In this document: positions 32,827-40,223 of the stretch, piece by piece
How the letters are laid out: each line of letters opens with the position of its first letter
How positions within the stretch are numbered: the first letter of the stretch is position 1
Assembly (NCBI GenBank): GCA_015179025.1
Contig: WHUX01000348.1
Span: 1 to 40,223, forward strand
Origin: Terfezia claveryi
Taxonomy: Eukaryota > Ascomycota > Pezizomycetes > Pezizales > Pezizaceae
DNA: 40,223 nucleotides
Direction: 5' to 3'
Notes under the pieces: generated by a model
Told to the model about the DNA's origin: nothing
The model's database searches: none
The model's input: only the letters and a program-made list of their open reading frames with translations
Made by a program: the position numbers and the translations under genes

Positions 32827-32977
32827 TTTTGATATACTGGTACCGTACCGACCGACTGCTTAAGACTGGCAGGGTTGTAAAAACTCTTCTTCGGCGGACA
32901 TCTAGCGCTACCAGGGTAAGAGGTGGCGTGACTAAAGTTGCATTGTCCGCCAGACCAGAGTGCGAAAAGTCTCTATT

Positions 32978-33041
32978 GGTAGAGATGTCTGGGCCTAAGG
33001 AAGGTTCTGATGGAGGTAATTCTTTTCTGGAGGAAATGGCT
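32978..33041 (-). other. Element B leader, middle segment
   Basis: 64 bp between the Harbinger and hAT-like insertions. It matches about 1491-1560 of element A and has the antisense-frame words GPKEGSDGGNSFLEEM on the plus strand. Confidence 0.8.
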
Positions 33042-33049
33042 GTAGTGGA
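33042..33049. repeat. 8-bp target duplication of the hAT-like element
   Basis: GTAGTGGA at 33042-33049 and again at 35633-35640; element A has one copy in the same context. Eight base pairs is the hAT hallmark. Confidence 0.9.
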
Positions 33050-33151
33050 TAGTGTGCGCCACGGGGCGAGTCGGTCCGAGTTTCTCACCCTGACAACTCG
33101 TTCGGCTATCGACTCGCCTCGGTCTCTGCCTACCATAACTCCCCTCGGACC

Positions 33152-34193
33152 ACTTCGCCGATTAATCGGTGATCTACAGATTACTCGCTAAGATTCAAGG
33201 CTAGCCTGTTTTATACTGGGGCCTCTGCCCCATGCGCGGTATACGCCACGGCGCCTTAGGTATATGGTTGCATGCACGCGGGTGGGACCTTGGGTTTCTA
33301 CGAAGAGAAGCGAAGAGAAGCGTGTTTACCCTCCCTACAACTGAGGCCAGCTACGTGGAATGAAGTGAACTAATGATCCAGGACGCATGCACGCATAAGT
33401 ATAATAAATGTCTATAGTATTTCTAAATGTTTATGTACAGGGGAGCTAATGCCACAAGAGACAGAAATATAATTAAACGGACCTGTCCAACCTTGCCATG
33501 TGCCTAGCGAACTCGAGGCCAAGAGCCTGGCCCCTACATTGGTCTGCGAACGAAAGTGGTGGGAGTACAGCTTAGACTAGAGTGGTGCAGAGATATGGCA
33601 AAGGGGATGGCGGAGGGAAGGCAAGCTGGACGGCGGAGGCATGGCAAGCTGGACGGCGGAGGGATGGCAAGCTGGACGGCGGAGGCATCGCAAGCTGGAC
33701 GGCGGAGGCATGGCAAGCTGGATGGCAGAGGCATGGCAAGCTGGATGACGGAGGCATGGCAAGCTGGACGACGGAGGGATGGCAAGCTGGACGGTGGAGG
33801 GAAGGCAATGCTCTCACCCAGATTGCAGGCAGTTCATGACTTGTGTTATTGATGAAAATTCCAGATGCTGGGGACGGAGAGCTCACTTGAAAGTTGTGCC
33901 TCGTGTGCCAGCGGTAGCTGCTGTACAGACTGTAATTTGGTGTGGCAGGCAGGCACTTTAGGGGGGCGCTAGTCAACGCAACGGGGATGATCAACCCCGC
34001 TTGGCAGCTGGCTCGAGTATGCCAGCCTAGACTGGCAATATGCTAACGTTGCGCTATGCCTGTGCAGGCAACAGTCTCATTCGGCTGAACAATGAACAAT
34101 ACCTACGTCTTTGCGTGGTTGAGATGTTGCAGCCATAATATATGTCCTTGTCCATATATTGGCCACCTGATATATATATGGAATTCATGTCTT
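33152..34193 (+). repeat. Left arm of the hAT-like palindrome
   Basis: Matches the inverse of 34417-35515 with few substitutions over the whole length. Shared landmarks are ATTCAAGGCTAGCC at the outer end, GGTCCCACCCGCG in reverse, and GGCCACCTGATATATATATG at the inner end. Confidence 0.9.
33619..33808 (+). repeat. 23-bp minisatellite, left arm (8 units)
   Basis: The unit is CATGGCAAGCTGGACGGCGG plus AGG, with variants GATGAC, GACGAC and GATGGCAG. Every reading frame stays open because 23 is not a multiple of 3 and the unit has no stop; the resulting Pro/Ser/Leu or Gly/Lys-rich frames are not genes. Confidence 0.9.
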
Positions 34194-34416
34194 CACAGCC
34201 TATATATTTGCTTGGGAATTCATGCCTTCGCTGGCTATATATTTGCATGGGAATTCATGCCTTCGCTGGTTATATATATGCTTGGGAATTCATGCCTTCG
34301 CTGGATATATATGCTTCGGAATTCATACTTTCGCGGCCTATATACATATATGCATGGAATTCAAGCCTTCGAGGCTTAGATATATGCTAGGACATCATAT
34401 ATATATATAGGGCGCA
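34194..34416. repeat. Palindrome spacer with 36-bp tandem repeats
   Basis: About five copies of TATATATTTGCTTGGGAATT followed by CATGCCTTCGCTGG (34197 to about 34376), degenerating to the right. The rest is AT dinucleotide-rich. Confidence 0.85.
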
Positions 34417-35515
34417 AAGACATGAATTCCATATATATATCAGGTGGCCAATATATAGACAAGGACATATATTATGGCTGCAACATTTCAACCACGCAAA
34501 GACGTAGGTATAGTTCATTGTTCAGCCGAATGAGACTGTTGCCTGCACAGGCATAGCGCAACGTTAGCATATTGCCAGTCTAGGCTGGCATACCTGAGCT
34601 AGCTGCCAAGCAGGGTTGATCATACCCGTTGCATCGACTAGCGCCCCCCTAAAGTGCCTGCCTGCCACACCAAATTACAGTCTGTACAGCAGCTACAGCT
34701 CTCTGTCCCCAGCATCTGGAATTTTCATCAATAACACAAGTCATGAACTGCCTGCAATCTGGGTGAGAGCATTGCCTTCCCTCCGCCGTCCAGCTTACTA
34801 TCCCTCCGTTGTCTAGCTTGCCATGCCTCCGCCGTCCAGCTTGCCATGCCTCCGCCGTCCAGCTTGCCATGCCTCCGTCATCCAGCTTGCTATGCCTCCG
34901 CCGTCCAGCTTGCGATGCCTCCGCCGTCCAGCTTGCCATGCCTCCGTCATCCAGCTTGCCATGCCTCTGCCGTCCAGCTTGCCATGCCTCTGCCGTCCAG
35001 CTTGCCATGCCTCCGCCGTCCAGCTTGCCTTCCCTCCACCGTCCAGCTTGCCTTCCCTCCGCCGTCCCCTTTGCCATATCTCTGCACCACCCTAGTCTAA
35101 GCTGTACTCCCACTACTTTCGTTCGCAGACCAACGTAGGGGCCAGGCTCTTGGCCTCGAGTTCGCTAGGCATATGGCAAGGTTGGACAGGTCCGTTTAAT
35201 TATATTTCTGTCTCTTGTGCCATTAGCTCCCCTGTACATAAACATTTAGAAATACTATAGACATTTATTATACTTATGCGTGCATGCGTCCTGGATCATT
35301 GGTTCACTTCATTCCACGTAGCTGGCCTCAGTTGTAGGGAGGGTAAACACGCTTCTCTTCGCTTCTCTTAGTAGAAACCCAAGGTCCCACCCGCGTGCGT
35401 GCAACCATATACCTAAGGCGCCGTGGCGTATACCGCGCCTGGGGCAGAGGCCCCAGTATAAAACTGGCTAGCCTTGAATCTTGGCGAGTAATCTATAGAT
35501 CACTGATTAATCGCG
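34417..35515 (-). repeat. Right arm of the hAT-like palindrome
   Basis: Inverse copy of 33152-34193, longer mainly because of extra minisatellite units, less a short segment present only on the left near 33862-33905. Confidence 0.9.
34776..35067 (-). repeat. 23-bp minisatellite, right arm (12 units)
   Basis: The same unit as 33619-33808, inverted. The order of variant units differs from the left array. Confidence 0.9.
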
Positions 35516-35640
35516 AGTCGAGTTGAGGTAGTAAAAAGCCGACTCGGCGAGTTGTGGAGGAGACGAAAACTCGCTCGCCTTGGCGAGTTTTGGTGAGCGA
35601 GGCGAGTTTTACTCGCCCCGTGGCGCACACTAGTAGTGGA

Positions 35641-36083
35641 GGCAGTGAGATTTGAGCCTTGGGATTGTGATGCTTGGTTGTTTAGACCAATTATTCCTAG
35701 GACCTGAGGGACCAGTTTTTTAATGGTGTACTGGATTTACAGGTACAGATATAATGGCAGTTGCTAGAAGTGCAAGGTAAGTTGTCGATCTTATTGAGAA
35801 AAGTATTGAGAATGAGGGTGGGATTGTTTAATGTGGGATACCACTGCCCATTAGAGCTTTGCTTAGCTTGCTTCTAAGTCTTTTGTTGGTGTACTGCAGT
35901 TGAGAGTCTGATATCTCGTTTGTTGGATTTTTTTGTTGACTAGCTAGTTGAATGACGATATCGATTTTATATATACACTTGGGTGTCGAATTGTATACAC
36001 TTGCGTGAGTGTAATAAAGGTATCCGAAGGTTAATCAGGCCTTAGATTTAAGAGTAAAGATTAGGTAAGTGAGTTAAAAAAAA
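35641..36083 (-). other. Element B leader, LTR-proximal segment
   Basis: Homologous to 1051-1490 of element A. On its plus strand the antisense frame continues (FEPWDCDAWLFRPIIP) and then meets TGA. A canonical donor AAG|GTAAGT is at 35777-35782, and an acceptor-like TACTGCAG at about 35893-35900. Confidence 0.7.
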
Positions 36084-36761
36084 TATAATGAATGGTACTA
36101 GATAGTATTCATTCAGTACCATTTATACAATCTATATCCATAGGCACGGACGTTTGTGTATTTCAGTTTTGCTGAGATAAGACTTCAGAAGGGTAGGGAG
36201 ATTACTATATGGGATGTTCCAAGAGGGAATAGTAATTAACTGGTGTAATCTATCTTATATAATTGGTGCTATCTAAGCTATATGATCTTGATCTGATTAG
36301 AATATAGGCTTGCTTGCTTTGTGTGCTTGCTTGTTGCTTCTTGTTTTTCTGTGGATTCCAGAAGGAATCCAGCGGCCTATTTATACTCCTCTGAGATCTG
36401 ATGACTAAGGAAATAAATACAATAAAGAGTGGCACACCAGAAGGTGGTGCACTGTACAAAAGGTGTCATGTGGCTATAGTAATAAGTCACATACTTTAAA
36501 CGATGGTCATGTGGCCATAGTAATGAGTCACACGCCTTAAACAGAGGTCACGCGGCCATAATGAGGGTGTCTTCATATGGCAAGTGCCATGGAACTTCCT
36601 ATGGCAAATTCCACATGCTATGGACACTTATAAAGCAATAGAAGGTAGTTGAAGGCTAGTCCTTCAACCGAGACACTTAGTTACATAACATAGTAGTAAT
36701 ATAGGAAATACAAAAGTATATAATCAATTATATAAGCAATGAAATAATGTACTCCATTACA
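36084..36761 (-). repeat. 5' LTR of element B
   Basis: This 678-bp LTR partners 11017-11694. Its outermost leader-side dinucleotide has mutated (TATAATG where the others have TGTAATG). The TATA box is at about 36377-36384 in reverse. Confidence 0.92.
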
Positions 36762-36812
36762 TTCATTGTGCTTTTGCTTGAGGTCTCGTAGGGCCATCAG
36801 CAAAAAAAATTC
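36762..36812 (-). pseudogene. Element D: gag fragment, part 3
   Basis: On the minus strand, GEFFLLMALRDLKQKHNE leads directly into EQSAYIAEF at 11011 once element B is removed. ALRDLKQ..S...Y.AEF is a common gag motif of fungal gypsy elements. It is cut on its right by the P2 region. Confidence 0.75.
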
Positions 36813-36818
36813 TCCATC

Positions 36819-37205
36819 ATGACGCAGCAACTAGTTTTGTTCCACCTGGTACACCACCAAATTCCTGCTGCCTCTCATACACCCTGTTCATACTACAAAA
36901 TTTCTGCTCCCACTCATGCACCCCATGCGCATCCTCAAAATATATGCTCTACACCTCGAACACCACCAAATTCCCACTGCCTCTCATACACCCTATGTGC
37001 ACCCTCAAACTTCAGCAGAAAAAATAAACAAATCTGTATCCGGATGCATCAACTACTTTTATACCATCCCATGTGTTACAATTTTCTGCTTACCTCTATA
37101 CGCCCCCACACATGCCCTCCTAATATTGGCCTGGCACCTGTTTTACATCCGACACTTCACGTTCTTTGTGGCTCTTCTCTCAACTGGTCACAAGTTTATT
37201 ATTTC
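36819..37205. other. 3' noncoding region of P2 with direct repeats
   Basis: CACCACCAAATTCC followed by GCCTCTCATACACCCT occurs at about 36850-36885 and 36961-36997, a spacing of roughly 112 bp; a third diverged copy lies around 36905. The region is C/A-rich, and the 138-codon plus frame over it has no protein-like character. Confidence 0.6.
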
Positions 37206-40200
37206 CTAATCATAAATCATATTCCATGTCTCTAAGTCTATTCTATTATTTACCAACCAACTTTCCCCCGGCTCTAATGGTATCAAATGCGCAATCCCTT
37301 CTATTTGTGATATCTTAACTATAACCCCTTCCCCACTCATCGGCAATCCAACGCGAACCATCCCTTCCGTGCCCTGCACAGCATTCAACCCAATGCATTG
37401 AAGCAGATTCACATGCGCCAACCGGTGCACCATTCCTGCTATAGTTATTACTTTGAACAATGCATTGATTCGTCCTGGTATTCGACCATTCAGCGTCCCT
37501 ACTGGTGCCTCATCTAATGCACGCTTTCTCCTTACCCATATCCAATCGTATCTTTCCTTCCTGTGAAATTTCTCAGTGCATCTAGCATTGTGTAAAATGA
37601 ACCCTTCTCCACTGAATTTTGGCACTGGAATTTGAAGCACCCCATATAAACGAATTTCCTGAACTAACAGCTCGGTAGGGTCGGAATCCATGCTTCTAAC
37701 TTCCTGCCTTAAAAACGCTTGCGTTGTCAGCACTAGATCTGGCAAGCCAGTTACACGCTCCAGATCCTTGAGGCTGAATATTAATCCCAACTCAATTTTC
37801 CCCTGCAACTTCAAGTAGACCTGTTTTCCGACACCTGGCGTCACATCTCCGTTTTGCCTAACCTGGTTCTATAGATTAAGTGTCAAGTCCTTCATAGCAA
37901 AAGTATGATCCCTCATGTAGGTAGTAACTATCTGTGGTGTTGCATTAACCCTATTACTTCGACGGTAAGCATCCTTAATGCCTTTATGCATAGCTTCACT
38001 GATATTCGTGGAATATTGAGCTAGAGCCCCAAACTTCGGAATCTGTTCGGCATAATGGGAGATTAAATGGATTTTTGGGAAATTGAAGTGCGCCCCTTCT
38101 TGTAAAATCTCATTCACCAATTCCCGACGGTGCAAGGTATTTTGTTGACGCATCCTAACCTTTTCCGACGCCCTGAGGTCTTCAACCAATGATCCCGCTT
38201 GTTCCTTCAACAAATCCTTATGTGCTTCTGCAGCAGCCTTTCTTGTTTTCTTATCAGCACGAAACCTCAAGAACACAGCATTAGTTTCATGAAACACACG
38301 CAAATATTCTTGTAAATAAGAAACTGTCTTATTTGTATGACTAGGATACTGAGTCATGAGATAGAAGTCAGTGATGCTACGTACGCAGCGAATTGCTCGG
38401 TTGAACTCCTGTACCTGACCTCCGGTGGGCCGTGGTTGGTTGGCCTTACGACGCAACGCCTCGGTAAATGTTCCAAGAATGACTTTACCAAAGTTCCGTA
38501 TTTCCTTTCCCGACCATTGTGAAACAACTCGGTATTCCTTGGTCGGAACTGAAAATCCAGGGTAGGGAGGCAACCGATGCCAGACATAGTCAAATGCATT
38601 AATCCGCTCATAGTATTCTAGAAAACCTTGAATCCAATCCATTAAATGATTTAACACTCCTAAGAGGATATTATGCAAAACATCTGCTCGAACGAGCTCA
38701 GGCGGATTTATATTTGGGACTGACCACAAGGCGTTTTTGATGTTTTTAACGCCGTTTGCTTTCAAACTGATAGCGTCGGAATTGTTGTACGCTGCGGCAT
38801 AATTTTGATATGAGTGAGCTGGATAACCACTTCCTGAATACTCACCAAGCTTCTCAGTCGGAATTGTGCAAGAAGGGCAGTGGTTGTTTGCAATACTATG
38901 GATTGTAGCATTTTCCATATGGTCAGCGAGCCAACAAAAGAGCTTAGGAAAGCATAAGCGTACGTTCCCATCAGCACAAACCATCTCGTAGCCTTTCTGA
39001 CATCTCACGTCAGATAGCGGTTTTAGCAAATGCACCAAAACATCATGTATGGTTTGCAACGCCTGAATTTCCTGCGTTTCTACCGAATACCCAGGTATTT
39101 TGTTGATTCGTTTCGGGCCAATCAGTAGTAGTGCAATTGGTATCCAGGCATGCATCATATGTGTATTGCGTATGGAGCTTCCGATATTGCCTATACTCAT
39201 ATAAACAGGCCATAACTTTTTGTCTCCAGAGAAATTCGTTAGGTGAGTTTCATCTGATGCTAGTAAAATCGGAACAAGTGTCCCGCCTTCAGGTAGCAAA
39301 GCCTATCCATTTCAGTTAGTTGGATATCCGACGTAGTACACACAAATTGCTCACCTGAGTGTCTTCCCACCACTGTGCAGTATGGATCTCACTATATACC
39401 CTGTTCCCTTCGTTGTCGTATTCTTGCCGCGGGCCCCAGGCCATCTCGCTGGCATAAACCTTTTGGCGTAGAAGGTACTTTACTGCTGCAATAATATTCC
39501 GATAATAAAAGGCCACCCCCTTGAGTAATGGGTAGTTCACTGTTCCTAAGTGCCAGGAAGGTTTATTTGCCGCTGCGTCGATAAGCTTATATATTGTATA
39601 TGCAGACCGAAATTGAACCTCGTGCGTTGGATTGAGGCCTTTCAAGAGGTTATCCTTGAAAAACTGGTCGATCTTTGACTGTGATGTCTTTGTAGAATTG
39701 AAGAAGCGTGCCAGTCGATAATCAATTGAGGTGTGGAATGGAGCAAACAAATTGAAGTTTCGGTCTTCCTCCGGAAATACATGTGGACGTATTGGGTTGC
39801 CTGCACGTGGATAGGTGATTGCATCAATGTACTGACTTCCCTCATCGGATTTTGGTTCAATACAAAAAGTTCGAGCCTCCCTATCAGATCCCTCGCTATG
39901 GCATGAATCAGAGTAGTAATCAACATCAGCAGATATAATATCTGTAAAATTGACTTCGTCTATATCATAATCTAAATTAGTAGTATCTCTGGTATTGGAG
40001 AACCGACGCTTTCGAGACCGGTGCAGTGGCCCATTAAGATCCTTCACGTTTTTTCGGGATGAACCTTCTCCAGATGATTTGAATATGCTCCAGCTAAAGT
40101 ATAGAATCGTGGGCACCATTGGCATAGGGTTTTGTATCTGTTCATTTTGAAATGTCACGGAGGTTTGTAAAATGTTGTAAGAGACAGATTTGTGGTGTAA

Positions 40201-40209
40201 TATTTTCAT
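37206..40209 (-). pseudogene. Plavaka-like transposase of P2 (5' end outside window, one in-frame TAG)
   Basis: Coding runs from beyond the right edge to exon end 39355, then intron 39303-39354 (52 nt, GTGAGC..TAG), then 39302 to 37206. Exon 1 carries FNLFAPFHTSIDYRLARFF, YLLRQKVYASEMAWGPRQEY and HTAQWWEDTQ. Exon 2 carries ALLPEGGTLVPILLASDETH, LTNFSGDKKLWPVYMSIGN, VRADVLHNILLGV and KIHLISHYAEQIPKFGALAQ. The last part (37844-37206) ends VNNRIDLETWNMIYD, as P1 ends WNELYE. A single TAG at 37869-37871 interrupts an otherwise open frame. The intron position (WW..TQ|.LP) is the same as in P1. The N-terminal C2H2 finger seen in P1 should lie in an upstream exon outside the window. Confidence 0.85.
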
Positions 40210-40223
40210 TAACAGAATCTCAA

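Larger units (their letters stand above)
30537..32974. mobile_element. PIF/Harbinger DNA transposon
   Basis: 2.44 kb, inserted in the leader of element B. Terminal inverted repeats start AGAGACTTTTCGCAC and extend imperfectly to about 28 bp (CTGGYCTGGCGG). The 3-bp duplication ATT lies at 30534-30536 and 32975-32977; element A has the uninterrupted site. It carries the two expected genes, a Myb-like partner (+) and a DDE transposase (-), tail to tail with 17 bp between stops. Confidence 0.92.
33050..35632. mobile_element. hAT-like non-autonomous element that is a giant palindrome
   Basis: The 2,583-bp element has a perfect 22-bp terminal inverted repeat beginning TAGTGTGCGCCACGGGGC, with GCGAGT words continuing inward. 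Inside are inverted arms of about 1.05 kb (33152-34193 and 34417-35515), nearly identical except for a minisatellite with 8 units on the left and 12 on the right. The centre is a 223-bp AT-rich spacer. No transposase is present. The hAT assignment rests on the 8-bp duplication and the TAGTG-type ends. Confidence 0.85.
11017..36761 (-). mobile_element. Element B: full-length Ty3/gypsy chromovirus carrying four nested insertions
   Basis: LTRs at 11017-11694 and 36084-36761 are in reverse orientation. The retroelement itself is about 9 kb. The remaining ~16.8 kb is later insertions at 12811-14611, 19536-29464, 30537-32974 and 33050-35632. Each insertion point can be placed by comparison with the uninterrupted sequence of element A. 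Coding is less damaged than in A, but RT has YIDN instead of YIDD and pol has several stops. Confidence 0.92.
36813..40223 (-). mobile_element. P2: second Plavaka-type element (right part outside the window)
   Basis: The gag homology of D ends near 36812. CATCATGACGCAG at about 36815 shares CATCA with the P1 terminus and may be P2's own end, but the other end is outside the window, so neither inverted repeat nor target duplication can be confirmed. The element carries a transposase related to that of P1 but clearly diverged. Confidence 0.6.

Noticed and set aside
33619..33808. Regularly spaced repeats resembling a CRISPR array
   Set aside because: Units are head-to-tail without unique spacers, and the setting is fungal.
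34092..34410. Frames of 60-95 codons with repeated 'NSCLRWLYI' type words
   Set aside because: Translation of the 36-bp AT-rich tandem repeat in the palindrome spacer.
33534..35138. Several Pro/Ser/Leu-, Arg- or Gly/Lys-rich frames of up to 154 codons on both strands
   Set aside because: They are translations of the 23-bp minisatellite, open in every frame because the unit lacks stops.
33050..35632. Palindrome as a long-read fold-back artefact
   Set aside because: The clean 8-bp duplication, the 22-bp ends, and different minisatellite numbers in the arms favour a real element, though spanning reads would settle it.
36819..37235. 138-codon plus-strand frame at the P2 end
   Set aside because: His/Pro/Ser-rich translation of C/A-rich direct repeats, overlapping the transposase 3' end in antisense.

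Overview
The window looks like repeat-rich nuclear DNA of a basidiomycete fungus, probably an Agaricomycete. The clues are Ty3/gypsy chromoviruses with an integrase chromodomain, two Plavaka-type transposases, short (about 50-85 nt) GT..AG introns, and a DUF6532-like gene. I see no convincing single-copy host gene and no tRNA, rRNA or CRISPR. Almost everything is a mobile element, and nearly all of it is nested inside one old retroelement.

Layering, oldest to youngest. (1) Element D is a decayed Ty3/gypsy element on the minus strand. It survives in three pieces: RT at 1-370, RT/protease/gag at 9260-11011, and a gag scrap at 36762 to about 36812. (2) Two full-length members of one chromovirus family landed in D. 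Element A (+, 376-9254) has 5-bp target duplications TATAA and splits D's reverse transcriptase. Element B (-, 11017-36761) has duplications TTCGT/TTCAT and splits D's gag. (3) B was then hit four times: by a long-inverted-repeat element with TA duplications (12811-14611, in integrase); by a 9.9-kb Plavaka-type DNA transposon, P1 (19536-29464, in gag); by a PIF/Harbinger transposon with ATT duplications (30537-32974, in the leader); and by a 2.6-kb hAT-like element with 8-bp duplications that is a near-perfect giant palindrome (33050-35632, in the leader). (4) A second Plavaka element, P2 (about 36813 to beyond the right edge), sits in D.

P1 is the most interesting unit. Its transposase gene runs leftward, while two intron-containing genes run rightward from a shared 1.4-kb divergent region. 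One is an unrecognised 531-aa protein with an acidic tail. The other is a DUF6532-like protein, also with an acidic tail. P1's ends are a 12-bp inverted repeat plus GC-rich subterminal motifs.

Most genes are broken: A by many 1-base deletions; B by stops, a YIDD-to-YIDN change and insertions; both Plavaka transposases and the Harbinger Myb-like partner by a single in-frame TAG each. The 372-aa Harbinger transposase is intact. Splice sites, termini and target duplications were read by eye; family names rest on motif recognition, not database searches.
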